From Sialis fuliginosa (taxonomy: Eukaryota > Arthropoda > Insecta > Megaloptera > Sialidae), in contig OY540812.1 in assembly GCA_961205875.1 (NCBI GenBank), positions 35,039,098 to 35,103,097 of the forward strand: a stretch of 64,000 bases of DNA, read 5' to 3'. Below are positions 34,338-45,765 of the stretch, piece after piece. The notes beneath the pieces are model-generated. The model saw only the letters and a program-made list of their open reading frames with translations. It was not told the origin of the DNA and made no database searches. Made by a program: the position numbers and the translations under genes. Position 1 is the first letter of the stretch; each line of letters begins with the position of its first letter.

Positions 34338-34743
34338 CAGGCCCGGATTTAGAAATTTGCCGCCCCTAGGCAGTTGCGAAAATTGCCCTCCCCCCCCCCC
34401 CCTCGAAACTAACAGTTTCAGTCATAGATGTTAAAATATAAAACTCAGGATCTTTTTTTTTTGGTTGCGTCAGTTTCAAATTTTATAAATTTTTATAAAG
34501 TTACATTAGGAAACATAAAAACTGAAGACCTTTTTTTTTTAATCATGCTTGAGTTACATGTATAGAGAAATTATTGCTTATGGGTTGAAATTTTTACGTC
34601 TCGATTTTCGGATGGCAAACTCATCGATAATGGAATCAAAATCAAATTCAATTCCCACGAATATAACAATTTTTCAAAGTTTCCACCAAAATTTGCCGCC
34701 CTAGGCAGCTGCCTACTCTGCCTGCATGGTAAATCCGGGCCTG
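34338..34743. mobile_element. hAT-type MITE, 406 bp
   Basis: Termini CAGGCCCGGATTTA and TAAATCCGGGCCTG are flanked by the 8-bp duplication TTCATAGG (34330-34337, 34744-34751). Subterminal gccgcccctaggcagttgc and gccgccctaggcagctgc are further inverted blocks. A long C-run at 34388-34402 lies inside. Non-coding. Confidence 0.92.
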
Positions 34744-34751
34744 TTCATAGG

Positions 34752-35439
34752 CGTAGTGTCAACAATGAACTTATCTACAATAGAAAAATTTTCAAATACT
34801 ATTTGTGATAAAACGGTATGCTTAATTGAAAATTCCTCTTGTACATCGAAAAATACAAACTCGTATTACAATTTTTATTAACACGTAGGCAATATTTTAA
34901 TCGCAAATTATGTTTATAAACGCCAGCAACGAATCGATTTATAGAAAATCTGTAGCGGTTTTAAAAATTCCTTCTCGTACATCAAAAAGTACGTATTTTT
35001 TTCTACATCCTCCGTGAGTTTCATCAATTTCACCTAATTTCACGATTACTTCTCAAATAAAATTAAAATTAAAATTTTTCGCTAATCGACGTGTTTGTAT
35101 AGAACAGTATTGTAAAGAACAGTATAGTACAGTAAATAATGTTTCAAAATATTCATATATTCACGATGAAAGGAACAAATTCGTTTAAAATCCAGGTAAT
35201 TATTTTGTGCAAAAACGCTCGGACCCGTCGATTAGTATTTTTAGTTGCGGATTTTTTGACATAAGAAAATTGTGTACAGGGTGTCTCAAGAAGAACATAC
35301 ACAGTTATCATTGATTTTTTAAAACACCGTATACATAATGCCATTTTTGAATTGAACGGTGTATTCTGAACACTTTTTGTACAACATACCATATCTCTAA
35401 AATCAGCGGTATTCGGAATAATGACGTTTGAAAATTGAC
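34752..35439. other. Non-coding stretch, one MITE-like end
   Basis: No gene. A gtacagggtgtctcaagaag motif near 35275 looks like a mariner-type MITE end, but its partner was not found. Confidence 0.4.
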
Positions 35440-36040
35440 ATTTTGAAATACACACGTCAAATAAATAAATTTTTTGGGTTCAATGGACTTGAAATTTGTC
35501 ACTCGGGGGTTTTTGGGGTCGCTGATGACGAATCTGAGCACAGAATTTCAAAATTCAAAATGGCGGATAAAAGTACAAAAAGTTGCTCGATGAAAGTGAA
35601 AATGGGCACTCGGAGGTTTTTGGGATCGCTGATGGCGAATCTGAACTCAGAATTTCAAAAGTCAAAATAGCGGATCCAATATGGCGGACAAAAGTACAAA
35701 AAGTTTTATCATTTTTGTCCGCCATATTAGATCCGCCATTTTGAATTTTTACTTCAGATTCGTAATCAGCGACCCCCAAAACCCCCGCATACTAGTTTTC
35801 AACGTAATCTAATAAATTTTATCATTTTTGTCCGCCATATTAGATCCACCATTTTGAATTTTGACTTCAGATTCGTAATCAGCGATCCCAAAAACCCCCG
35901 CATACTAGTTTTCAGCGTAATCTAATAAATTTTATCTTTTTAACCGCCATATTGGATCCGCCATTTTTAATTTTGAATTTTTGACTTCAGATTTATAATT
36001 AGCGACCCCAAAAGCCTTTATAAAGCTGATTACCGATTTT
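35440..36040. repeat. Inverted cluster of satellite-like units
   Basis: Two units read forward (cactcggggg/aggtttttgggRtcgctga, then aatggcgga) and three read in reverse (tccgccatattRgatcc, gattcgtaatcagcgaYcc), with the switch near 35706. The spacer ttttatcatttttgtccgcc links the units. Small ORFs across it are repeat-derived. Confidence 0.8.
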
Positions 36041-36288
36041 TTAACAGTAATAGATTTGCCACAGTTACATTTAATCTGCAAAATAGCTACTTTTTTGCTC
36101 TTTATTTATTTATAAAATGCAGTCATTATTTAAAAAAGCGTATATTACTTTTCTTTTATAACAATTGATGTCCTAGGATACTTACGAAATGCATTTAGTC
36201 AATATAAGTGCATGAAATATATGTTATAATATTAAAAAACTGCATTAGAAAAGGTGTTGCAGTACAGCAACACTATGCAACAAAGGGT

Positions 36289-36427
36289 AAAAGCCAACAA
36301 AAACATCCTGGTATGGCAACAAAAAAAAACATTGAACTTTTTTCTTTCTTTTATTTTTCCTTTTTTTTATTTTATTTTAATTTTTTATTTTTTTTGCAAT
36401 ACCAGGTTGTTTTTGTTGGCTTTTAAA
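36289..36427. repeat. 139-bp foldback with pyrimidine loop
   Basis: aaaagccaacaaaaac and ccaggttgtttttgttggc form arms, with cctggtatggcaa opposite ttgcaataccagg and a T/C-rich loop between. Probably a short MITE; no target duplication established. Confidence 0.6.
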
Positions 36428-36539
36428 AAAATGTTCAAGGTGTTTCTTCCAACTGGAAGTTATTGTAATCAGTCCGAAAATCAAAATCAAAAATTTCAAC
36501 ATAATTGTATGTTTTAAGATCACTACAGTATATTTACAC

Positions 36540-37020
36540 TATTTTCAGAAAGATGTATTTGTGTGTGTGTGTACGTATGTGCGTGTCATTTTTTTCGTTC
36601 ACGAAATCTCGTAAATAAAAAATGCTATTGACTTCGTTGGGATGCCAATCGAAGCGTCTTGACGTGATTATGATCTGAAAGAAAGGATTTTTCGAAATTC
36701 AACCCCTAAGGGGGTAAAAAAGGGTGTAAAGTTTTTTTTTGGTCGGATTTACTTGAAACTTAGCATAAATATTCTAGAATACAAATAATGAAAAATGTAC
36801 ATATTTCAGTATTTTTTTTGTTATACGTGCCTAAATAGCCATAGAAGGGGTGAAAGGCGAAAACCACCCTTAAAATTTGAATTTTAAATACTAATAAATA
36901 AGTCTACAATTGAATTTAAATTGTCAGATTAGTTATTATAAAAACAAATGCAATTTAATTCAAATTGTCAAATTAGTTATTCTAAAAATGTGTGTTATAT
37001 TATTGACATTAGGATATTAG
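36540..37020. repeat. Dispersed repeat, copy A (other copies 51950-52400, 47580-47670)
   Basis: Shares caccYttaaaatttgaatt, taaatactaat, ttcaaattgtcaaattag and the gtgtgt...ttcgttcacga start with 51950-52400, and tcaacccctaagggggtaaa with 47640. Confidence 0.7.
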
Positions 37021-37158
37021 AAAACTAAATAACAATACAAAGGTGAGTTTTATTTCTGACCAATTCCATTAAAATGTTTCATATACATATTAAAAAAATA
37101 TTCACATAAACTATACGGAAACAATAAAGGGTCTCACCTCACCCCAATCTTGTTTTAT

Positions 37159-40100
37159 TTAATTCCCGATTGGTATACATGGAGTAACAGATTTCTCACA
37201 AATTTGCTTATCCTCTATAAAGTCTTGTCCTGTAGGACATACTCTTAACTGTCTCACATAACCTACAAGAGCTTTAATACATTCATAGTATTGGTTACAA
37301 GATAAATTATCCCTGATTTTTCTAGTATTTTCACAAACAGCATCACATTTGTTAATGGCTGGATTGTATAAATATGATCCTTTACATTTGTTTACAATTG
37401 GTTTCAAGTTCTTATTTGGAGGTGGACATCTTGCATAAATTGAGCGGTCTGATGGATATACTACGATTTTGTTTGCTTTATTAAAACATAAATTCTTTTC
37501 TGTGAAGTCCAAACACCTTAAAAATAAAGTTGTTTATTTAATTTAACTGCATTGTTTTGTTATCTCATTAAATATATACGTCATGTGCAAAATGTCATAT
37601 ACAGGCTGATTTACAACTAGTGTAAAAAAAAATTACAGTAGATCGAGGATGTAATTTTAAGCAAAAAAACTTATGTGAAACTATGTCCGGAATTTCTTCG
37701 CGAGGGAGCTAGTCATTTGCCCAAAATTAGTGTTTATTTAATATCTAGAAAACCCATTGTTGTACAGTTATGAAATTCAATACAGGGTTTGGTATTAATA
37801 AGTGTTATCGATTTCCAGTATCAAATAATAATAATTTAAACCAGGGGTGTATGGGGCTAGTGGGCCCGCCGATTTTTATCAAGTATTTTTTTGTTCTTTA
37901 ATTTAATCCTGAGTTGGGGACTTATAGAAAATTATATGACACAAAGTATACAAAAATAAGATCAATTTACTAAAGATATATTATATTGTTTTTTTTTTGT
38001 TCACATGAGTGCAATATGTCTTCTAAAATCACGTGATTTTTATATTATTTTATCACAATCAACAAAATAGAATGTCCCAGATTTTAATGAAATTGAAATA
38101 CATTACCAACATTTTCATATAAGGGTGGGGCATTTAAAGTGTTACAGTTGATTATCTCAGAACCATCGCATATTTGAAAAAAATGTTTCAACCAAAAAAT
38201 GTTTGGTTATAAGGGGGTAATCGAATAGTAATATTTATTTGCTATTTTAACGTGGATATTTGAAGGTCAACATCATTTTTTTAAATAGGAACCTATAGTT
38301 TTTATTTAGTAATCTTATTCTACATGAAAAAACACGAATCTTTCATTGAAAACTTTTTTTGAACAACCCAAGCTTTCCAAGGTATCTAACAAAATAATTC
38401 GAGATTTTGAACTTTCAAGAATTTTTTACTCAGAAACCACAAACTTTAGAAAAAAAGTACAGGATACACAAAATATTTATTTTGGTCTAATAAAGCGTGG
38501 AGAATTATTTAAAAACTTTTTCTATTTATTTTATTTTAGCAAAAACAAAAAAAAGTACGAAATGTTAAAAAAATCTAAAATAATTCTCCAAGTTTCATTA
38601 GACCAAAATAAACATTTTTTGTATCTTGTACTTTTTTTCTAAAGTTTATGGTTTCTGAGTAAAAAATTCTTGAAAATTCAAAATCTCGAATTATTTTGTT
38701 AGATACCTTTGAAAGCTTGTGTTGTTCAAAAAAAGTTTTCAATGAAAGATTCGTATTTTTTCACGTAAAATAAGATTACTAAATAAAAACTGTAGGTTCC
38801 TATTTAAAAAAATGATGTTGACCTTCAAATATCCTTGAAGGCCACGTTAAAATAGTAAATAAATATTGCTATTCGATTACCCCCTTATAACCAAACATTT
38901 TTTCAAATATGTGATGGTTCTGAGATAATCAACTGTAACACTTTAAATGCCCCACCCTGTATATCGAGGGTTCGATTTAAAAAAAAAGATTATTGCAAAT
39001 ATACACATTTAAAAATATTGATCTAATCTATAAATATAAAAATAAAATTATTAACGAATTAAAAATTGCAACAGTTAAATACAAAATTACTAGTTAAACA
39101 ATTTAATTATACATTATAAATTCAACAATCCAATATATTTAAATCAATAAATTGTCATCGTATAATCCGGAAAAAAATTCTGTGAACTAAAATAACTAGA
39201 CCACTGAACTATAGAGATCGCTCTCTGCCATGAACTAAAATGCCCAACTCTACAAACTAGCAACAAATCTAGCGTCGTGTGAGCTAGGCTTTACCTCAAT
39301 TTACTTACTTTTGAAATAATCGACATGTTCTTAATTTATGATCATATGCATATGCTCCATCAGGGCAAGTGTATATAACTCCTCCATAAATAGATCGAGC
39401 ATCCTTGTTAACGCAGTTGAAATATTGCTTGCAATTTAAAGGATCTGGAATGATACCTTCACCATAACAATTTGCTGTAGCAGGTTCGTTAACACAAGAA
39501 GCATCATTGTCTACGCAAGTTCCGGAATTTTTATCACAATAAGGTGTTTTGGGATTCTCGTTCTTACAAGTTTGCTGAACTGGGATAAGATTTCCATCGT
39601 TACTTGGGTAACATATTTGAAGAGTTAAACAATCCAAGCATGTTGGTTCCGAAGAAGAACAAACAGGAGATTCTGTAGTTGGTTCTTCTGCCTCAGTAGT
39701 CACTGTATCAGTCATACATAATTTCGATTGTCTCTAGTATATGAAATAAATAAAAATTGTTTATTTTTTATTGATATACAGGGTGTCCTAAGACTGTATC
39801 AAAGTTCAATATTTCATTTATTAAAATAAATGGAAGAAAACTTTAAATACAAAAGTTGTCAGGATAGACAAGTAGCAAATTTATAAAATAGTTACATTTA
39901 TATAGGTTGTCCCATAAGTGCAGTCAGCTAGTTTCGTTAGCGTTTGGCGCAGGGGCGGCTTTATTTTTGTAAAAATGTTGCAACTCCTTTATAAAATCTG
40001 AAAATTTATTTGTAAGCAGTATACTAAGTAAGAACCCCTTTTATCATAATCAGCCTTAAAAATCTTGCAACCGGGCGCGTCAGCAGCGCGTTTAACTCGT

Positions 40101-43100
40101 TAAAATTTTGTTCTCTGCTAAAAATAGTTTTGGAATATGCTCTATTATTGCGATATTACATTAAACATTTACAATATTGTATTCTTTGTACAGGATGTAT
40201 CAAAACTCTGAACCCATTTTTTTTCAAAATTTTTAAATGTAACACCCTATATATTTTTACATTTTCGAAGTGCCTATTCAATTCTAAATACATTTTATAA
40301 TCTAGCCGTTAAAAATTTATTTGAAGATTGAATTTAATTTGAATGTTAAGTTACAACTTTGTATTATCGCCGCTGGTGGACATTTTGAACTAAGAAATTA
40401 AATATTTTGTTTGTTTAATTTCTAGATTTTTATATCGTTAAAGTTAGCGAACTGTTTTATGGATTATAATAGTTTTTATAAAACATGTTAAGATTTTGAA
40501 AATCTTCAAAAAACTTTTTAAAGGCTGGATTTAGGTATAGAACATATTTTATAAAATGTGTTTAGAATTGAATAAGTAATTTGAAAATGTAAAAATATAT
40601 AGGGTGTTCCATTTGAAAAAAAAATTGGGTTCATATCGCTAATATACCAAAACTATTTTAAGCAGTTAACAAAATTTTATGTTGTAGTTAGAAAATTACA
40701 AGGTGTTGAAAATATTCAATTTTTTTTTCAAAAACAGTCATAATTTCTAAACCGCTCAGTATAATCCCATACATGCTTATATTACAATATCCAAAAAATT
40801 AAATGCTTTTAGATTATCAATTAAAAAAATATACTTTGTATTTAAAAAAATATAACTTTGATTTGTAACACACTTATGGGACACCCTACATAATTGTAAC
40901 TATATTAAAATTTGCTGCTTGTCAATCCTGACAACTTTTGTATTTAAAGTTTTCTTCCATTTATTTTAATAAATGAAATATTGAACTTTGACACAATCCT
41001 GGGACACCCTATATTTAAAGTTTCTATTTAAAAGGGAACACCACTGTGATGAGTACAGAAATCAATGTTTTTAAATATAGTAATCCCTCAATTTACGCGT
41101 TTAAATTAACCTATAAATTAATTTTTGACAATTTTTTTTAGTGATGTATAAACGTTTTAAAAATGATATTCAAAGGAATTATAAGCAAACATTTTTTTTA
41201 ATTTTTAGAGCTCACTTTCTAAAGTGTCTCTGAACGAACGAAACAATCTAGATAGTGAAAGTGGTGAAAAATGAGTGATAATGAATATATGGTAATGTAA
41301 AGGGGCACCGTTATTCGGTCTCAAGCCAAAACAGAAGCAAAATAAGTTACTGAAAACCGCCAAACCGACATAGTCTCGAAAAAAAGTTGGAACTAACGTC
41401 GACGTTTACATGTAGTAAACTAGTAAAACAGTTTTTCAAACTTTAACCTCATTTTTATCGAAACCACGTTTTTAAATACTGCAGAAAACGTATCTTGGCC
41501 ATTTTCCATCCGATCGACTTGAAATTTTAACTTACATTTTACATCGAAGTATATACGATTTTTACGATTGGTTAACAATTATGGTTTTTATAATTTAAGG
41601 TCGTTTTTTCGTCAAAAACGTTCTAGTGGATTATTACATTAAAAATCTTCGAAAAATGGCTAAAATACCTGAAATTAGTGTTTTAAAATTTTTAATCATT
41701 TTTTTAATTTAATAAAATTTGCATAGCACACTATTTTTTGATATTTTCTATTAATTTGTTACTTGTTGTTTTAATGTTTATTAATATCTAAAATATTAGC
41801 CCCATCTAAAATCCGGTTTAGACGCAATAGTATTTTTTTCAAAAAAAATGATGTTTACGTTACTTCACTAAAAAATTTACCACTTCCGCGGCCGCATCTT
41901 TGAAGAGGAAATTAAATATGGACCTTTTGAAGGAGGTTGTAGGGTGCTCTTGTTTAAATATCTTAGAGTCATCATGTACAGGGTGTTCAAAATTAAGAAA
42001 TATCTTTAAAAAATTATTGTTAAAATATTAAAAATTGACGAAAATACAGGTAGTAAAAAATTATAATTTTTGATTAAAATTTTCAATCGTTTTTTACTCG
42101 AAACGGCTCTTTTCAAACTATATAGTCCAAGCGAAAACTCGAACACTTATAGTCTGATTTTCAATTATTTTAATAAAAACTTTCGTAATCGCAGTTGCTA
42201 ACGTAAGTCCAAGCACAACATTTTTTCTAAATAATATTAATGCCCCTTGAATGAACAAAAATTACCAAAAAATCACAAAAATCAGTAATATTTCAGCCAA
42301 TCACAGTGTTGTTCCCCTTTAAATAAAGATCTGTAAGTGTAGTTAGTATATTGTATAAAAGCTTCTATACATATACATATACCGGGTGTTCCAGACCACC
42401 CGTCCACTATGTTTTACGCCCTAACTATTTAAGATAGAGTTTTATGATAAAACATTTGTTATATAATCGACCCTAAAGAATTTCGGGAAAATATTTTCAA
42501 CCACCTAAAACTCCCCCTTGGGGGGTAGTTTGAGGGGTGCATGCCAGTTTCTCAGCAAAATCAAATGGAACGGTATATCCAAAAGTAGATAGTTTTAAAG
42601 ATTATAAAAAATTAAGAAACTTTTGTAAAAAAATTTTTTCATACATTCAATTGTTTAGAAAATATGGCGACTTGTTTCCAAATTTTAGGGTTTTACTAAA
42701 GTGCTCTAGTTTCGTTAAATGTTAATGAAAGTTTATTTTAAAATTTTTATTTAAAAGTAGAAATAATGAACTTTCTAATATTGTACAATTATTTGAGATT
42801 TGAATAATTTATATATTTATATATCAATTAGTATTTTATCTTAAAAAATAAATTTAAATTAACAACTTTTGATAAGAAAATTTTTAATTTTATTAAAAAA
42901 AATTATAATTTTAAATTTACTTATCAAAAGTTATTAATTTAAATATATTTTTTTAAATAAAGTAATAATTGATATATCATTCCATATAAAATTTTTTAAT
43001 TATCGCCAAATCTCAAATAATCATACATCATTAGAAACTTCATTATTTATACTTTCAATACAAATTTTAAAAATAAAAGTTCATTAATATTTAAGGAAAC

Positions 43101-43567
43101 TAGAGCACTTTTAGTAAAACCCTAAAATATGGAAACAAGTCACCATATTTTCTAAACAATTGAATGTATGAAAATTTTTTTTTACAAAAGTTTCTTACTT
43201 TTTTATAATCTTTAAAATTATCTACTTTTGGGTATACCGTTCCCTTTGATTTCACTGAGAAACGGGCATGTACCCATCAAACTACCCCCCAAGGAGAGTT
43301 TTAGAAGGTTGAAAATATTTTCCCGAAATGCTTTAGGGTCGATGTATATAGTAAATTTAAACATAGTAGACGGGTGGTCTGGAACACCCGGTATAGTGAA
43401 CTTATTGTTAAAATGTTAAAAAAAAGTTTTTTCGATAATACTTTATAATATTAATATTAAAAGTCAAAATTTTCTTAATTTTAATAAATGAAATAAAGTA
43501 AAAAATTAAAAATACATACCAAAAATATAATGAGAGTAACAGCAAAATATTTATTTGAAGTAATCAT
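37159..43567 (-). CDS. Peritrophin-like chitin-binding protein, three exons
   Basis: Exons 43520-43567, 39309-39733 and 37159-37516 join in frame (48+425+358 = 831 bases, 276 residues) with donors gtatgt and gtaagt and acceptors actag and tttaag. Exon 1 is a signal peptide (MITSNKYFAVTLIIFL). A short Thr/Glu-rich linker (TVTTEAEEPTTESP) follows. Four Cys-rich modules then resemble CBM14/peritrophin-A; the second (CKQYFNCV, YTCPDGAYAYDHKLRTC) and fourth (CNQYYECI, LRVCPTGQDFIEDKQIC) are the clearest. The family binds chitin in the peritrophic matrix or cuticle. No stop, frameshift or missing splice site is seen, and AATAAA follows the stop near 37150. The introns (1792 and 3786 bp) are filled with MITEs. 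This is the best-supported host gene in the window. Confidence 0.85.
37590..37970 (+). repeat. MITE copy in intron 2, partner at 43998
   Basis: Shares with 43998-44320: tacaggMtgattYa, tttaagcaaaaaa, gcccaaaattag/attcaaaattag, ttatttaatatct, cgatttttatcRagtattt and tcctgagttRg. Non-coding, strand arbitrary. Confidence 0.7.
38120..38960. mobile_element. Foldback MITE in the peritrophin gene intron 2
   Basis: Termini agggtggggcatttaaagtg and cactttaaatgccccaccct, with near-identical ~400-bp arms around a centre near 38540. TA-rich flanks fit a mariner-type target. No coding capacity; the open frame inside is arm sequence. Confidence 0.88.
39247..39293 (-). repeat. End fragment of the Harbinger MITE family
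   Basis: aaatctagcgtcgtgtgagc and ggcttta match the right terminus of the MITE ending at 60990. Only the terminal ~45 bp is present, 16 bases from the exon 2 donor of the peritrophin gene. Confidence 0.7.
39779..41011. mobile_element. Foldback MITE with ~140-bp terminal repeats, in intron 1
   Basis: cagggtgtcctaagactgta and its counterpart gggacaccct at the right end, followed by matching arms (gaactttgatac/gaactttgacac, ataaatggaagaaaacttta). Internal gggtgttccattt blocks are also inverted. TA-type flanks. Same family as 1668-2316. Confidence 0.85.
41031..42320. mobile_element. 1.29-kb MITE in intron 1
   Basis: aaagggaacaccactgtgat at the left end and atcacagtgttgttcccctt at the right end are inverted repeats. 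It directly abuts the preceding MITE. The ~1.2-kb interior is AT-rich without a transposase; a gtacagggtgttcaaaatt motif near 41980 hints at a nested element. Target duplication unclear (attta/aaata). Confidence 0.7.
42382..43391. mobile_element. 1.01-kb foldback element in intron 1
   Basis: ccgggtgttccagaccaccc and gggtggtctggaacacccgg, flanked by TA (42380-42381, 43392-43393), with arms running almost to the centre. Mariner-type, non-coding. Confidence 0.92.
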
Positions 43568-43997
43568 TTTAAATACTAAGGAAATTGTTTTTCTCAGTTA
43601 TAACTATGATTTTATATACAATTTTCTGGTTTTAATGATGTTGACTAAATGATAAACACAAAATATGTGTAAATTTTGATAAAGTTATAAAAAAAATAAT
43701 CTACATTATAAATAAATTCAATATTGTTGTACATTTTAACGCGCGTCATGTAAAGAAAATTTTGTTATATAAACTTATAGTACGGGAGGCAGCGTTGCAT
43801 TTTTCATGGTCATTTTAGGTCGATTATAAGTAGAAAAAATTGTTTAAATATATATATAATAATAGAATCAAGGGTCAGCAGGCGCACTAGCGGTGGACCG
43901 GGCGGTGAAAAATTTTTGATTATGTAAAAAAAAAATCCAAGTCATTTCAGGTCATCTGAAAATTTATACACCGATAGTTCAAATAATTTTTTTTATA

Positions 43998-44320
43998 TAC
44001 AGGATGATTCAGCACTGTCGTGCCAAACTTGAAATGTACATTGAGAAATATATTTTAAGCAAAAAACATTATATGAACATGTGTGTGAACATTAGTGAGA
44101 GGGCTACATCCCTCCAAAGATTTTATTCAAAATTAGTTCTTATTTAATATCTTGAGAACCCATTGTGATACAGTAATCAACCAATAGTAATTTTGACCAG
44201 GGTTGCGTGGGCCCTGGGGGCACGTCGATTTTTATCGAGTATTTTATTGTTCCTTAATTTTTTCCTGAGTTAGACGTTTTAATAAGATTATGTAACATAA
44301 AATACACAAAAATATACTTT
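43998..44320 (+). repeat. Second copy of the 37590-37970 MITE
   Basis: See the partner copy. Located just upstream of the peritrophin gene's first exon, so it could sit in that gene's promoter region. 44321-44678 between it and the Harbinger fragment shows nothing recognisable. Confidence 0.7.
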
Positions 44321-44678
44321 GCTCATTTATCATATCATATCAACCGTTTACGTGAAATATCGATGCAAAAGAAAGCATACAGAATTTTACTTAATGCTTC
44401 AAATTACACAAAATAAATTTATATTCTTATTCTATGCTTAAAGGTAAGAAGAAAAGTTCATGTACATATATCACCTAATAAGCGTCCTCTTAGACCTATT
44501 GCCAGTTCTATTACTGTTGCAAGTACTTTAATATTATGTACTAACATTACTAAAAAACGATACTTTAAATGGCTATTTGTTGATAAGGGTGAATTTTTGG
44601 AGGTATATGTATAAAAGAAATTTGTCTTATTTTTTATTATAGAACAAGAATATAAATTTATTTTTTGTAATTTAATAG

Positions 44679-44950
44679 AAAATGCATTTGGATGTCTCAA
44701 ACAGCGATTTCGACAATTGTATCATCTAAAATTAAGAGATATTGTCAGAATGGTACGTGTGATACATGCATGTTGTGTACTTCACAACATGGCGAATACG
44801 GAAGATATAGAATATTTTGAACCACCTATAAATAATGAATATCCTGACATGGCAGCGTTGGATCATGTTCAAGAAACAGATATACAAAGGGAACATAACA
44901 ATGGAATACATATTCGTAATGAAATATGTCATAGAATATCTGATGAATAA
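44679..44950 (+). pseudogene. PIF/Harbinger transposase C-terminal exon
   Basis: An acceptor (ttttgtaatttaatag) precedes ENAFGCLKQRFRQLYHLKL, then RVIHACCVLHNMANTED and an acidic tail ending ICHRISDE. This is the C-terminal part of DDE_Tnp_4 transposases, including the ENAFG block that carries the last catalytic Glu. The exon itself is open, but no upstream transposase exons are present. It could be an exon of a domesticated HARBI1-like gene reduced to a fragment. Confidence 0.75.
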
Positions 44951-45324
44951 ATAAGTAGTAAACAGCAATCAGAGTAATAAGGCAATTTGTAATAAAATTA
45001 AAAGATATATTATATTATTAATTAATGAAACAATTCGTAAATTATATAACTGAAAAATACAAAAATAAATAATGCTGTGCATACTATTTAAATAATATCT
45101 TATTCAGTATTTCTTGAAATAAGTTCTCGCAGCAATTCATTTCGTTCTCGCCTTAAATCGTTTGCAGTTATTAATTGTTCTTTAATCGTGTTTATATTCA
45201 TTCAAAATTTCTTTTTGTATATTTACTTTTTCATTTCTTTCATCTAAAAAATTTAAATTTAGTATTCAGTCTATATACTTCATTACTCTGTTTTATTAAT
45301 TTCGATTTTAATTTTTTACATGTT
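44951..45324. other. AT-rich spacer
   Basis: No gene or repeat recognised. Confidence 0.4.
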
Positions 45325-45765
45325 ATAGGAGATATTTTTATGGATTGGTATGAAAATTTATTCATACCCTCCGTAAAAAAGAGAATGACGAATAGAGAAG
45401 AGAAAATTTTGGTAATTCTCGATAACGCGCCATGGCATCCATCGGTTGAACAACTAAATGCAATTGATCCACTATTCAAAGTTACATTTACCGCCAAATG
45501 TAACTTCTTTGCTACAACCGATGGACCAAAGCGTTATCGAATGCCTTAAAAAAAATTATAAAATAAAATTTTTTTAAATACTCTGATTCTGAAAATTGTG
45601 ACAACATGGTTCTTTTTTTGAAACAGTGGAATTTACTTGACACTGTGTCCACAGTTGCCACTGCTTGGACATGCGTACCTTCACCTGCACTGTCGAAAGC
45701 ATGGAAACATTTGTTGAGTGAACCACAAATTCCTAACAGTGATGACACTGATTTGTCATACATTT
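45325..45765 (+). pseudogene. Tigger/jerky-type DDE transposase fragment
   Basis: After an acceptor-like tgttatag the frame reads DIFMDWYENLFIPSVKKRM, then ILVILDNAPWHPSVEQLNA with the second catalytic Asp. A frameshift near 45500 moves it to the block LLQPMDQSVIECLKKNYK, followed by WNLLDTVSTVATAWTCV and SKAWKHLL, the C-terminal helices of DDE_1 (Tigger/pogo) transposases. The N-terminal HTH domains are absent, and the end is replaced by the R1-like element. Confidence 0.82.

Noticed and set aside
35153..35779. Overlapping ORFs on both strands near the satellite-like cluster
   Set aside because: They track repeat units and MITE sequence and have no family features.
38346..38642. Plus-strand ORF in the peritrophin intron
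   Set aside because: It spans the centre of a foldback MITE and has no conserved motif.
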